Assembly (NCBI GenBank): GCA_021732285.1
Contig: JAKFVH010000216.1
Coordinates: 1 to 64,000, forward strand
Length of the DNA stretch: 64,000 bases
DNA from: Reyranella sp.
GTDB lineage: Bacteria; Pseudomonadota; Alphaproteobacteria; Reyranellales; Reyranellaceae
Reading direction: 5' to 3'
Shown: piece after piece, positions 8,515 through 17,063 of the stretch
Position numbering within the stretch: position 1 is the stretch's first letter
Layout of the letters: every line of letters begins with the position of its first letter
Program-made: the position numbers and the translations under genes
The notes under the pieces: generated by a model
Database searches by the model: none
What the model was told of the DNA's origin: nothing
Seen by the model: the letters and a program-made list of their open reading frames with translations, nothing else

Positions 8515-8628
8515 CCGCTGTCGGTGCAGTTCGTCGGCCGTTACTTCGAGGAAAGCGCCCTGATCCAGGTGGCACGCGCCTGGGAGCATTCGGCGGGGTC
8601 GGACAAGAAGCACCCGCCGATCGTCTGA
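8515..8628 (+). pseudogene. Second copy of the amidase 3' end (remnant)
   Basis: These 114 bases align without gaps to 7549-7662, the last 37 codons and stop of the amidase, with 13 mismatches. The frame stays open and the changes are conservative (for example QFVGRYF instead of QFVCRYF). It has no start of its own. It is either what remains of a tandem amidase paralogue after a deletion, or the original gene end displaced when the toxin-antitoxin cassette arrived carrying a replacement 3' end. Confidence 0.85.
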
Positions 8629-8710
8629 AAAGGAAACAAATTCGTTGAATTAGTTCTTGTCGTCCGAGGCCGCCTTGCCGGGCGGCCCGGCAAGGGCAAG
8701 ATACTCACCC

Positions 8711-10057
8711 ATGAGCTCCAAACGCCAACTGCGGCTCGGCGCCTTCATGCGCCCGGTCAGCATCCACGCCGCCGCCTGGCGCTATCCCGGCGGCACGCCG
8801 GACGCCAACTTCAACCTCAAGGCGCTGATCCGCTACGCCCAGACCCTGGAGCGCGGCAAGTTCGACGCCTTCTTCATGGCCGATCACCTGGCCGTGCTGA
8901 ACATGCCCATGGAGGCCTTGAAGCGCAGCGCCACGGTGACGTCGTTCGATCCGCTGACCTTGCTGCCGGCGCTCGCCCAGCACACCCGGCACCTCGGCCT
9001 GATCGCCACGGCCTCGACCACCTTCGAGCCCGCCTACACCATCGCCCGCCGCTTCGCCTCGCTCGACCATATCTCCGAGGGCCGCGCCGGCTGGAACCTG
9101 GTCACGACCTCCAATCCCGACGCGGCGCTGAACTTCGGCATGGACGAGCAGATGGAGCACGCCGAGCGCTACGCCCGCGCCCGCGAGTTCTTCGATGTCG
9201 TTACCGGTCTCTGGGATTCCTGGGCCGACGACGCCTTCGTCCGCGATGTCGAGCAGGGCATCTACTTCGATCCCGCCAAGCTCCATGTGCTGGACCACAA
9301 GGGCAAGTACCTGAAGGTGCGCGGACCCTTGAACATCGCCCGGCCCGTCCAGGGCTGGCCGGTGATGGTGCAGGCCGGCGCCTCGGATGACGGCCGCCAG
9401 CTCGCCGCCGAGACCGCCGAAATGGTGTTCGCCGCCGGCGGGCCGATCGAGGCCGGACGCGCCTTCTATGCCGACGTGAAGGGCCGCGCCGCCAAGGCCG
9501 GCCGCAATCCCGATCACATCAAGATTCTGCCGGGCGCCTTCACCATCATCGGCTCCTCGCTCGACGAGGCGAAGGAGAAGCGGGCCAGGCTCGACAGCCT
9601 GGTGAGCTACGAGAGCGGCATCGCCGCGCTCTCGATCGCGGTCGGCCAGGATGCGCGCAAGTTCGATCCCGACGGACCATTGCCCGAGATCCCCGAGACC
9701 AACCAGAGCAAGAGCGGCCGCGAGCGGGTGGTCGCGCTCGCCAGGCGCGAGAACCTGACGGTGCGCCAGATCGCCGGCCGGCTGGGCGGCTATGGCGGGC
9801 TCGCCATGATGGGCACGCCCAAGATGATCGCCGACCAGATGGAGGAGTGGCTGACCACCGGCGCCTCCGACGGCTTCAACGTGATGTTCCCCTACCTGCC
9901 GGGCGGGCTCGACGACTTCGTCAATCTCGTCGTGCCCGAGCTGCAGCGCCGCGGCATCTTCCGCACCGAGTACGAGGGCAAGACGCTGCGCGAGAACCTC
10001 GGCCTGCCGCGGCCGGAGAACCGCTTCTTCTCGCCGACGGCCAAAGCCGCGGAGTAG
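8711..10057 (+). CDS. LLM-class flavin monooxygenase, NtaA/SnaA/DszA-like
   Basis: A 448-residue bacterial-luciferase-like monooxygenase. Family signs are 'GAFMRPVSIHAAAWRYPGG' at the N-terminus, 'KFDAFFMADHLAV', 'GRAGWNLVTTSNPDAALNFG' and the C-terminal 'GTPKMIADQMEEWLTTGASDGFN'. These match the FMNH2-dependent branch acting on nitrilotriacetate, dibenzothiophene sulfone or similar xenobiotics; the enzyme needs a separate flavin reductase, which is not next to it. ATG 8711 is preferred over the upstream in-frame TTG because homologues start near the RQLRLGAF motif. The ribosome-binding site is weak. Confidence 0.88.
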   Translation: MSSKRQLRLGAFMRPVSIHAAAWRYPGGTPDANFNLKALIRYAQTLERGKFDAFFMADHLAVLNMPMEALKRSATVTSFDPLTLLPALAQHTRHLGLIATASTTFEPAYTIARRFASLDHISEGRAGWNLVTTSNPDAALNFGMDEQMEHAERYARAREFFDVVTGLWDSWADDAFVRDVEQGIYFDPAKLHVLDHKGKYLKVRGPLNIARPVQGWPVMVQAGASDDGRQLAAETAEMVFAAGGPIEAGRAFYADVKGRAAKAGRNPDHIKILPGAFTIIGSSLDEAKEKRARLDSLVSYESGIAALSIAVGQDARKFDPDGPLPEIPETNQSKSGRERVVALARRENLTVRQIAGRLGGYGGLAMMGTPKMIADQMEEWLTTGASDGFNVMFPYLPGGLDDFVNLVVPELQRRGIFRTEYEGKTLRENLGLPRPENRFFSPTAKAAE

Positions 10058-10062
10058 TCGCG

Positions 10063-10139
10063 CTGGGGGCGCGCCACTCCAGTGGCGCGATCATCTCTTG
10101 CCTCGACGAAGACGCGCGACTGGAGTCGCGCGCGCCCAG
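10063..10139. repeat. Palindromic repeat between convergent genes
   Basis: Two hairpins (GCGCCACTccAGTGGCGC and CGCGCGACtggaGTCGCGCG) lie inside an imperfect outer arm CTGGGGGCGCG/CGCGCGCCCAG. It fills the whole gap between the converging monooxygenase and GDSL genes and could end transcription from both sides. The outer arm is shared with the repeat at 12380-12436. Confidence 0.7.
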
Positions 10140-11453
10140 CTACTTCGCGCGCCCTGTGATCATCGGCAGGTCGATCGCATTGGCCATGGCGGCGTAGCCC
10201 GCACGGTTGGGGTGCAGCTTGTCGCCCGGCCCGCCGGTCGACGAGTTGGGCTGGAACTCGACCTTCACCTCGCCGGTGGCGGGATCGAGCGTCGCCTTGT
10301 CGAAGTCGATGACGCCGTCGAAGATCTTGGCGTTCCGCAGGAACTCGTTCAACGCCTTGCGCTTGGCGTCGACCTCGGCGCGGCCGTGGGTCGGCGTGCT
10401 GTTGAGCGCAGGCGTCAGCGTGGCGGCGAAGATTTTTACGCCCGGGATCTTCTGGCGCAGCGCGGTGACGCCCTTGTTGTAGCCCTCCATGACGGCCTCG
10501 GCGCTGGTGTTGGCCGCGCCGAAGTCGTTGATGCCCTCCAGCCAGATCACGGTCGTCACACCGGGCAGACTCACGATGTCGCGCTCGAGCCGCGTCAGGG
10601 CGCCGGGACCGCCGCCGATCGGCTTGGTCGCATAGTCGTCGGGCCCGACCACGCGGTTGCCGCCGATTCCCTGATTGACCACGACGAAGGCGTCGCCATG
10701 GGCGGCATGCAGGCGCCTCGACAGCACGTCCGGCCAGCGATCGTCGCCGTTGATGGTGGTGCCCGTGCCGTCGGTGATGGAATCGCCGAAGGCCACGATG
10801 ACCTGGGCCTTGGCGGGCAGGTTCATGTCGACTTCGTCGAGGAAGTACCAGGAGGTCGTCGAATAGGGGAACGCGCTCTCGCTCTCGTCCTTGGCTCGCG
10901 AGCCGGAGCCTGGCGGCGAAACATAGGACGTCTGCAGCGCCTTGGCGTGCCAGGTCATCGGGCCGCTCTCGCCCACGACCTGGAAGCTGACGGCGAGCTT
11001 CAGCCCTCGCAGCATCGGGCTGGGCGGTGTCGTTACGAACGGCAACGCCACCGCGTCGCTCACCACGCTCTGGCCCGGTGGCACCGTCACGCTCTTCTGC
11101 CCGCCGAACAGCACCGGCTGGTTGGTGCCCTTGAGGACAGCGGCGCCGCTTTCCTGCAGGCCGACGAAGGCGTCGGCGAAGGTGACCGGCTTGGCGCCGA
11201 AGGCATTCGACAACCGGATGCGTGCCTGAGGCCCCCAGGCGTCGGGTTTCACGATCAGGCGGAAAGTCTGGTCGCGCGCACCTTGCTCGGGCGCGGGGAA
11301 GGCGAACTTGAGCTCCGGTTGCGCCGTCGGATTGCCGACAGGGTAGGGACCGTGTGCCGAGGCGGTCCAGGTCGCCGCCCACTCGGCGTTGGCCTCGCCC
11401 GCCAGCACCAGGGGCGCGCACAGCATCGTCAACAGCGCGATCAGCCGCCTCAT
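10140..11453 (-). CDS. Secreted SGNH/GDSL-family esterase
   Basis: A 437-residue hydrolase with signal peptide MRRLIALLTMLCAPLVLAGEANA. The N-terminal half is a beta-rich domain found in GDSL lipases of this subclass. The catalytic domain carries block I 'VIVAFGDSITDG' (nucleophile Ser), the 'GIGGNRV' Gly block, 'WLEGINDFG' with the Asn of block III, and the C-terminal Asp/His block 'DKLHPNRAGYAAMA'. It probably deacylates carbohydrate or lipid esters outside the cytoplasm. ATG 11453 is chosen because GGAGGAAG lies just before it; an in-frame ATG four codons upstream is possible. Confidence 0.9.
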   Translation of the reverse strand: MRRLIALLTMLCAPLVLAGEANAEWAATWTASAHGPYPVGNPTAQPELKFAFPAPEQGARDQTFRLIVKPDAWGPQARIRLSNAFGAKPVTFADAFVGLQESGAAVLKGTNQPVLFGGQKSVTVPPGQSVVSDAVALPFVTTPPSPMLRGLKLAVSFQVVGESGPMTWHAKALQTSYVSPPGSGSRAKDESESAFPYSTTSWYFLDEVDMNLPAKAQVIVAFGDSITDGTGTTINGDDRWPDVLSRRLHAAHGDAFVVVNQGIGGNRVVGPDDYATKPIGGGPGALTRLERDIVSLPGVTTVIWLEGINDFGAANTSAEAVMEGYNKGVTALRQKIPGVKIFAATLTPALNSTPTHGRAEVDAKRKALNEFLRNAKIFDGVIDFDKATLDPATGEVKVEFQPNSSTGGPGDKLHPNRAGYAAMANAIDLPMITGRAK

Positions 11454-11534
11454 CGCTTCCTCCATAGCTCTTTGTGGTTGCGGGCAGTCTGACGGCGATG
11501 GCGATCAAATGGCAAGCAGGCTAGGTTCCGCCGC

Positions 11535-12377
11535 ATGACTTTCGAGATTACCGTCGCCAGTGTCGACGACGTGCAGCGCATGGCCCGCTGGGCCGGCGAC
11601 GAGGGCTGGAACCCGGGCAATACCGACGCCTACGCCTTCTACACCACCGATCCCGGTGGTTTCCTGATCGGCCGGCTCGACGGCGAGCCGGTCACCTGCA
11701 TCTCGGTGGTGAAATACGGCCAGACCTTCGGCTTCCTGGGCTTCTACATCGCCCGGCCGGTGGTGCGCGGAAAGGGTTTTGGCATCCAGAACTGGCGCGC
11801 CGGCATGGCGCGGCTGGCCGGCCGCAATGTCGGGCTCGACGGCGTGGTGGCGCAGCAGGCGAACTACCGCAAGTCGGGCTTCCGCAACGCCTGGAACAAC
11901 ATCCGCTACGAGGGTCCGGCCTTCGACGCCAAGGCGCCCGCCGGCGTGAGCCTGGTCGATGCGCGCAGCGTGCCGTTCGACCGGCTGGCGGCCTACGATC
12001 GCCGCTTCTTCCCCGAAGCGCGCGATTCGTTCCTGGCCGCGTGGATCTCACTAACTGAGCGCGCCTCGCTGGTGGCGCTGCGTGACGGCAAGATCGTGGG
12101 CTTCGCCGTCATGCGCAACTGCCAGGGTGCCTCGCGCGTGGGGCCGTTGTTCGCCGAGTCAGCCGACACGGCTGCCGCGCTGGTGTCGGCGCTGGCGCAG
12201 AAGATGGGCGCCAAGGCCGTCGCGATCGACATGCCGGACATCAACAAGCCCGCCGTCACCTTCGCCGATCATGCCGGGCTAAAGCCGTCGTTCGAGACGG
12301 CGCGCATGTACACCGGCGCCAATCCCGATCTCGACTATGCCGGCCTCTATGGCATCGGCAGCCTCGAGCTCGGCTGA
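11535..12377 (+). CDS. GNAT-family N-acetyltransferase with C-terminal second lobe
   Basis: A 280-residue protein with an N-terminal GNAT domain: acceptor-side 'WNPGNTDAYAFYTTDPGGFLIGRLDG', then 'GFYIARPVVRGKGFGIQNW', the acetyl-CoA pyrophosphate loop (consensus R/QxxGxG/A; here RGKGFG). A C-terminal Acetyltransf_18-like domain follows ('SLTERASLVALRDGKIVGFAVMR ... DMPDINKPAV'). Members acetylate small amines or amino acids; the substrate is unknown. It is convergent with the DMT exporter and separated from it by a strong palindrome. Confidence 0.88.
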   Translation: MTFEITVASVDDVQRMARWAGDEGWNPGNTDAYAFYTTDPGGFLIGRLDGEPVTCISVVKYGQTFGFLGFYIARPVVRGKGFGIQNWRAGMARLAGRNVGLDGVVAQQANYRKSGFRNAWNNIRYEGPAFDAKAPAGVSLVDARSVPFDRLAAYDRRFFPEARDSFLAAWISLTERASLVALRDGKIVGFAVMRNCQGASRVGPLFAESADTAAALVSALAQKMGAKAVAIDMPDINKPAVTFADHAGLKPSFETARMYTGANPDLDYAGLYGIGSLELG

Positions 12378-12379
12378 CG

Positions 12380-12436
12380 CTGGGGGCGCGCCACTAGAGA
12401 CGGAGCGAAGCTCCGTCGTAAGTGGCGCGCCCCCAG
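12380..12436. repeat. Perfect 16-bp-arm palindrome between convergent genes
   Basis: CTGGGGGCGCGCCACT and its exact reverse complement bracket a second hairpin (GACGGAGcgaaGCTCCGTC). It occupies the gap between the GNAT and EamA genes and is likely a two-way terminator. Its outer sequence is related to the repeat at 10063-10139. Confidence 0.75.
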
Positions 12437-12437
12437 C

Positions 12438-13319
12438 CTAGCGTTGCCGGGCCGGCACCAGGGCGAGCCACAGCGCCACGACGGTCGAGCCGATGGCCAC
12501 CGTCTGCAGCGCCGACAAGGGTTCGTGGAGCAGCAGCACGCCGCTAACGATGGCGACGATCGGAATGGCGATCGAGGAAAGGGCTGCGACCTGTGCCGGC
12601 AGAAGCTTCACCAAGGCGAACCAGGTCGCAGTGCCCAGCGCCATGGGAATGGCGCCGGTGTAGATCGTGGCGGTGAGCGCCTTGGTCGACGGCCAGTGGT
12701 CGGGAATGCCGTCGATCACCAGCGCCCCCAGCAGGACCGGCGGCAGGCTGATGACAATCTGCCAGAAGGTGAGCGACAGCCCCATGCCGGGCCACGCCGT
12801 GCGCTTGACGATGAAGGTGCCGACCGCCCAGCAGAAGCCCGCGAACAGCCCCCAGAACAGGCCGGCCGGCGCACGCTCGTAGCTGGCGAAGTTGGGCAGC
12901 ATCAGCGCCAGCACCGCCGTCGCGCCGATCAGGATGGCGGCAAGCAGGCGACCCGTCAGGCGCTGGCCGAAAGCCAAAAAGCCGATCAGCGCCACCCAAA
13001 GGGGCATGGTGTAGGACAGCACCGAGGCATGACCGGACGGGATGTAGAGCACGGCGAGCGATGTCGCGATGTTCCACACGAGGATGTTCATCGCCGAAGC
13101 CGCGATCAGGGCGGGCCATTTGCCCGCAGGCACGGAGAAGCTCTCGCGACGCACCGCCAGGATGGCTGTCAGCACGACAAAGGCGGTGACCATGGTGAGG
13201 CTGCGGAAGGTGAGCACCGGCATCTCGTCGAGCGCGATCTTGAACAGGGGCCAGTTGGTGCCCCAAATGACAGTGAGCAGGGCCAGCAACGCCAGCACCT
13301 TGGGCGAAACGCGGTCCAC
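12438..13319 (-). CDS. EamA/DMT-family exporter
   Basis: A 293-residue membrane protein with ten predicted helices in two EamA repeats. The first repeat opens 'LLALLTVIWGTNWPLFKIAL' and the second 'GLFAGFCWAVGTFIVKR'. The family exports amino acids, nucleosides or other metabolites. The start is taken as GTG 13319, directly before the first helix; longer reading frames run back through the neighbouring gene. It lies ten bases after the DUF4864 gene, so the two are probably co-transcribed. Confidence 0.85.
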   Translation of the reverse strand: MDRVSPKVLALLALLTVIWGTNWPLFKIALDEMPVLTFRSLTMVTAFVVLTAILAVRRESFSVPAGKWPALIAASAMNILVWNIATSLAVLYIPSGHASVLSYTMPLWVALIGFLAFGQRLTGRLLAAILIGATAVLALMLPNFASYERAPAGLFWGLFAGFCWAVGTFIVKRTAWPGMGLSLTFWQIVISLPPVLLGALVIDGIPDHWPSTKALTATIYTGAIPMALGTATWFALVKLLPAQVAALSSIAIPIVAIVSGVLLLHEPLSALQTVAIGSTVVALWLALVPARQR

Positions 13320-13329
13320 GACTTTTGGA

Positions 13330-13788
13330 TCAGGCCTGGTGTTCTTCCGGCGCCTGCAGGAAGCAGCCGTTGATGCGCCACGTGCCGTCGGGCAGCTGCA
13401 CCATCGGATAGAAGGCGGTGACCGGCCGCCCGTCGGGTCCGACGACATGGACCTTTTGCGTGACCTGGCCGTGCAGGGTCACGATCTCGCGGAAGTCGAA
13501 CACGCGCGGGCGGTAGACCGGCTGATAGCCCTGGCGGACCATGTCCATGAACACCTCGGACGTGCCGAACATGCCGCGGATGGAGGGCGAGGCGTAACCG
13601 AAGGCCCCCTCGCCGTCGTCGCGGCGGAAGGCGTCGACCTGACCCTGGATGACGTCGCGGATGGCCGCGCGGTCGGCGGCCGACAGGTCCTGTGCAGGCA
13701 CCGGCGCCGCCAGACCGAGGATCAGTCCGACCAGAGCGAGGAGGGAAAAGGCCGTCGCCGGCCTGATGGCGAGCATCGCCCGTTTCAT
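13330..13788 (-). CDS. Exported DUF4864-domain protein
   Basis: A 152-residue protein with a signal peptide (hydrophobic stretch 'AFSLLALVGLILGLAAPVPAQ'). The mature part 'AAIRDVIQGQVDAFRRDDGEGAFGYASPSIRGMFG' and 'TAFYPMVQLPDGTWRINGC' is the DUF4864 signature, an NTF2-like periplasmic fold common in alphaproteobacteria. Its function is not known. It is first in a two-gene unit with the exporter. Confidence 0.83.
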   Translation of the reverse strand: MKRAMLAIRPATAFSLLALVGLILGLAAPVPAQDLSAADRAAIRDVIQGQVDAFRRDDGEGAFGYASPSIRGMFGTSEVFMDMVRQGYQPVYRPRVFDFREIVTLHGQVTQKVHVVGPDGRPVTAFYPMVQLPDGTWRINGCFLQAPEEHQA

Positions 13789-13993
13789 CCCGAAAATCAG
13801 GGGGAGGTCATGCTACTGGAAAGCCCGGAACAGGTCCAAGACGGCGATTTCCGAGCCGCGAGAAGGGTTTGTGGCCGCTTTTGCGGCGCCGCGGCGGCGG
13901 CATCGCACCCCGTCTCGCGGCTTGCATCCGCGGGCCGCTTTCACTAGGGTGCGCCCCTCTTCGCCGGACCCCTCGACGAGGTCGCCCGGCCAC

Positions 13994-14070
13994 GCGCCCG
14001 TAGCTCAACTGGATAGAGCATCTGACTACGGATCAGAAGGTTAGGAGTTCGAATCTCTTCGGGCGCGCCA
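13994..14070 (+). tRNA. tRNA-Arg (anticodon ACG)
   Basis: A complete 77-nt cloverleaf with encoded CCA. The acceptor stem GCGCCCG pairs with CGGGCGC, the D-arm contains TAGCTCAACTGGATAGAGCA, the anticodon loop CTACGGA gives ACG, and the T-arm is GGAGTTCGAATCTC. The 3' part from 14026 is repeated exactly at 29552-29597, making this gene the attachment site of the adjacent island. Confidence 0.97.
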
Positions 14071-14071
14071 T
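14026..14071 (+). repeat. attL: 3' end of tRNA-Arg, left end of island
   Basis: A 46-bp direct repeat running from the anticodon loop through CCA plus one base. It is identical to 29552-29597. Tyrosine recombinases typically integrate at tRNA 3' ends and rebuild the gene in this way. Confidence 0.92.
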
Positions 14072-14699
14072 TCTCACAAGCTCGTTTATTTCAAGCTGGC
14101 CAGCGTTTTAGGGCCGCACTTCTGTGATCCACCTAGAGAACGAACAGGGGGAGTCGGTCGCACGCGTTGAGACGTGCGACTCATGCGCTCCGCCCTGCCT
14201 GCGCCCGCTGGCCAGTCGGCCACAGCCTTGGCGGACCGCAGCCCATGTTCAAAAGGATGCGGGAGGCCCTTGGCGTAGAGGCGCTTGTGGACACAATCAC
14301 GGGCGGACCGGCCAGCAGGCGTACGGAAGACCGGCTCGATGTCGCCCGCCATAAGAGGCCCTAATGGATCGATCACCGGATCAATGTAAGCAGATGCAGA
14401 CACGGTCAGCTTCCTTGATCAACCGAATGACGAAACCCCGTAGAGCACGCGGGATCGGTTGCTCATACTCGCTCAACTCCAAGATTGCGCCGGAAGGTAA
14501 GGGATGGAAGAGGAAATCGAGGAGGGCGGTAGACTCGGATACCGTGGGATAGAATTCGGTTGGCCATCGTCAACACGATCCGTATGGCGTCCCAGATCCT
14601 GGACGGTGCCGACTAAGATCCCAGTTCGTCATCCCTCTACGTCGCAGATTGCTGCGTCAAGAGCGCGCACTTTGCCACAGGGTATGCCGCTTCCACCTT
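14072..14699. other. Island left end without a recognisable gene
   Basis: Several short open frames exist on both strands, but none shows a conserved motif, a ribosome-binding site or consistent codon use. Decayed integrase or mobilisation genes would be expected here, yet I could not recognise any. Confidence 0.6.
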
Positions 14700-14885
14700 T
14701 CTGTCATGGGTGCAGTACGCGGTGCACAATCACCCGTCCGGCGACCCCCAAGCCCTCGCGCCGACGACATCGAGATGACGCGCGAGATCAAGGCGGCGGC
14801 CGAGGCGCTGGGTATCGCGATCCACGACCATCTCGTGATCGGCCGCAAAGGGCACGCAAGCTTCAGGAGCCTAGGGCTGCTGTAG
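14700..14885 (+). pseudogene. radC: radC C-terminal fragment, frameshifted
   Basis: One frame reads VHNHPSGDP, the JAMM metal-binding core of RadC. After a one-base shift the next frame continues 'IEMTREIKAAAEALGIAIHDH ... VIGRKGHASFRSLGLL' to the stop. The N-terminal two thirds are absent. RadC-family genes are common passengers of genomic islands. Confidence 0.85.
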
Positions 14886-14966
14886 TTTGATTCTGGCCCG
14901 CGCTCATGGTCAGAACAAACGCTTCACACCGAATGACCGCGACCTAGTTGCCGGGCAATCATGGAA

Positions 14967-15290
14967 CTAGGTCGCGCGCTTGATCGTCATGCGATCCTGA
15001 TCGAGATCGTTGATCTCGAGCGTATGAGGCTCACCGTCTACTTCGATGCGGATCGCACGCGGTTTCGAGTGGTCGATCCGCCACGCCCCCTCTTTCACAT
15101 TGGAGATGTCGGTCGCGCCGATTCCGATCCGCTTGAACGTTCCATTTTGGTCGAACTGCAATCCGGAGCGCCCACGCGAAGGAGGAAGAGGAAAACTGGC
15201 CGGACGATAGACTTGTTCCGTGGCAGTATCCTCTTCGCGCGCGTGGACCCAGCGCCCGTGCAGCAGCTTGACGTCGATCGACTGGGCCAT
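14967..15290 (-). CDS. Small conserved protein, lipocalin-like
   Basis: A 107-residue soluble protein, last gene of the island operon. The order 'LLHGRWVHAREEDTATEQVY', 'FPLPPSRGRSGLQFDQNGTF' and 'GAWRI' resembles short lipocalin-like barrels that begin with a G-x-W motif. No enzymatic residues are apparent and I do not assign a function. ATG 15290 has AAGGA five to six bases upstream. It starts 36 bp after the M43 protease stop. It might be an inhibitor or chaperone of the neighbouring protease, but that is speculation. Confidence 0.6.
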   Translation of the reverse strand: MAQSIDVKLLHGRWVHAREEDTATEQVYRPASFPLPPSRGRSGLQFDQNGTFKRIGIGATDISNVKEGAWRIDHSKPRAIRIEVDGEPHTLEINDLDQDRMTIKRAT

Positions 15291-15326
15291 GGCGTTCCTT
15301 AGCTCAAAGCAGATGGCTACGACAAT

Positions 15327-16412
15327 TCAGACCCACCGAACCCCATCGAACTCCCTCGTGGGGGGGTCACCATGCTCGTCGCCGACGGTCGAGCGCACAA
15401 GGGCGGTCGCCAAGGCGACAGTTTCGGGTGCAAGCGCCGGGGTATCCACCGGCGTCAGACCCGCCGATTGCGACAACGACGCGCGCGGCCCGGCCAACGT
15501 TGCGTTCATCCGCTTCAACTGGCCGGCCGTGAACATGAACATGGTATCATCATCGACATAGTCCATGTAATTCATGAACATGTCGCCATGCGGCCCATTG
15601 TTGCAGGTGATGTGGGGAAAATCGGATATGCGAACATCCGAACCGTTTGAACCAGCCTGATTCGGCGTGTCGGAGACATCGTCAGACAGGCTGCACGCGC
15701 CGTCATCGTCTCCCCAGATGTGCAGCAGGTTCAACCAGTGACCGACTTCGTGAACGGCCGTTCTGCCGAGGTTGTACGGCGGCGCCGCGATGCCGTTCGT
15801 TCCAAATGCCCTGTTCTGGATGACAACGCCGTCAGTCGCCGCCGCCCCACCAGGAAACTGAGCATATCCCAGCAGGCCGCCGCCAAGGCTGCAGGTCCAC
15901 AAATTCAGATAGGAGTCACGGGGCCACGCGGCCTTGCCGAAACCACTGAACTTGATCATGTCGTCGAGCTTTTTCGTTGCCAGTGGATCGCTCGGATCAT
16001 ACGGAAAGACCGCCTTTGAAGTTCGCGTTCTGGTGATAGCGGTTGTAGCGTTGCCTTCGGGGTCGCGCACCGCCAAGCCAAACTCGATGAGCGTATCGGT
16101 GGCGAATGGGCGAAATGGGGCCGGGATCTGGCTCCGATCCGTGTTGTGCAGGCGATAGTCCCGATTGAGCGCGGCGATCTGGCTTTCGATCTGACTCACC
16201 TCGATATTTTCATCGTCCGTATGGAAGAGGACGTGCACCACCACGGGAATTCGAATGATCTTGGTGCGCGTCGCAAGGCGGACGGTCTTCGTCATCGACT
16301 CGATCATCCGCCGATTGTCCCGATAGGTGGGGTCGGTGTCGGCCAGAAAATAGTGATGGGGCATGACCGCACACGTCCTTTTCCGAGGTCCAGTGATTGG
16401 TGTCCTTGCCAT
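15327..16412 (-). CDS. M43-family (pappalysin-like) zinc metalloprotease
   Basis: A 361-residue metzincin. The zinc motif HEVGHWLNLLH gives ligands His221, His225 and His231 with catalytic Glu222, and the Met-turn is 'FMNYMDY' around Met283. Cysteines near residues 240 and 270 match the disulphide of ulilysin-like M43 enzymes. The opening 'RKRTCAVMPHHYFLADTDP' also fits bacterial M43 proteins. No signal peptide is visible, so the site of action is unclear. ATG 16412 has AAGGAGAG six bases upstream. Members cleave peptide bonds, often at Arg or Lys. It is downstream of the 24-residue peptide and upstream of the lipocalin-like gene. Confidence 0.9.
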   Translation of the reverse strand: MARTPITGPRKRTCAVMPHHYFLADTDPTYRDNRRMIESMTKTVRLATRTKIIRIPVVVHVLFHTDDENIEVSQIESQIAALNRDYRLHNTDRSQIPAPFRPFATDTLIEFGLAVRDPEGNATTAITRTRTSKAVFPYDPSDPLATKKLDDMIKFSGFGKAAWPRDSYLNLWTCSLGGGLLGYAQFPGGAAATDGVVIQNRAFGTNGIAAPPYNLGRTAVHEVGHWLNLLHIWGDDDGACSLSDDVSDTPNQAGSNGSDVRISDFPHITCNNGPHGDMFMNYMDYVDDDTMFMFTAGQLKRMNATLAGPRASLSQSAGLTPVDTPALAPETVALATALVRSTVGDEHGDPPTREFDGVRWV

Positions 16413-16481
16413 TGTATCTCTCCTTGCGTTTGTGGACTGTCACAACAACTCTTGATCGGGTCGGTTGTCGGTTCGGGAGCT

Positions 16482-16556
16482 TCAGCCTTTCTCGCCGACC
16501 CACTTGTCAATCTTCGGAATACGCTGATCCCGAACCGAAAGCCGGATCTTCGACAT
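16482..16556 (-). CDS. 24-residue peptide resembling the C-terminus of the M1 aminopeptidase
   Basis: ATG 16556 lies four bases after the phosphatase stop, with AAGGG directly before it. The product contains RLSVRDQRIPKIDKW, against RLSVRDQRVPEIDAW at the very end of the M1 aminopeptidase encoded at 18794-21352. Both end one residue after a Gly-rich tail. Six or more matching codons differ only at the third base, which suggests selection on the peptide rather than a recent DNA copy. It may be a real short gene, a detached aminopeptidase tail, or the end of a lost second copy. Confidence 0.45.
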   Translation of the reverse strand: MSKIRLSVRDQRIPKIDKWVGEKG

Positions 16557-16560
16557 GCCC

Positions 16561-17016
16561 TTAAAGAGTCGGCGCTCCGTATTTTAGCAGCGTCAGGCTC
16601 GGGGACGCCGCCGAGATCGACAACACGAACAATTTGTCGAACTCGTTCGGTCCAATCGGATCGATCGCCTTTTGGGTGAGGGCCTTGATGATGAGGTCGA
16701 TGGTATTGCTGTGACCGATGACGGCAGCAATTGAGTCGGGCGGCAATGCTCTCACAGCGGTTGCGATCGCTTGCACATGACCGTCAACTCCGTTGTCACC
16801 GACCGGAAACAGATTGACCGTCAACTTCCCGCCGAGCAACGCTTTCAATGGCGCAATCGTGTCCTGGGTGCGCTTGGCATCGCTGCAATAGGCGTTTTTG
16901 ATCCCGCTTTGCGCTAGCATCCGCGCCAGCAATTCCGCCCGGACCTGTCCGGCGTCCGACAGGGCATCGACATTCTCCGAGGCGCGGTCGGCATGGCGCA
17001 GCGCGAAGATCAGCAT
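16561..17016 (-). CDS. Histidine phosphatase (SixA/phosphoglycerate mutase-like)
   Basis: A 151-residue single-domain protein. The catalytic motif is LRHADR, with phospho-accepting His8. Arg49 in CSDAKRTQDT and the late GHSNTI His complete the pocket of the branch-2 histidine phosphatases such as SixA. Short members remove phosphate from phosphohistidine or small molecules. In this operon it might act on a phosphorylated intermediate; nothing in the sequence names it. Its start is 47 bp after the M28 stop. Confidence 0.85.
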   Translation of the reverse strand: MLIFALRHADRASENVDALSDAGQVRAELLARMLAQSGIKNAYCSDAKRTQDTIAPLKALLGGKLTVNLFPVGDNGVDGHVQAIATAVRALPPDSIAAVIGHSNTIDLIIKALTQKAIDPIGPNEFDKLFVLSISAASPSLTLLKYGAPTL

Positions 17017-17063
17017 GGCAGTGCTCCGAGTAGGTCCGCCTTCATGTGGCTAGACAACATTCT

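Noticed and set aside
14086-14403. Possible integrase remnant next to attL
   Set aside because: The open frame shows no tyrosine-recombinase residues (R..HxxR..Y) or other motif, so I do not call it.
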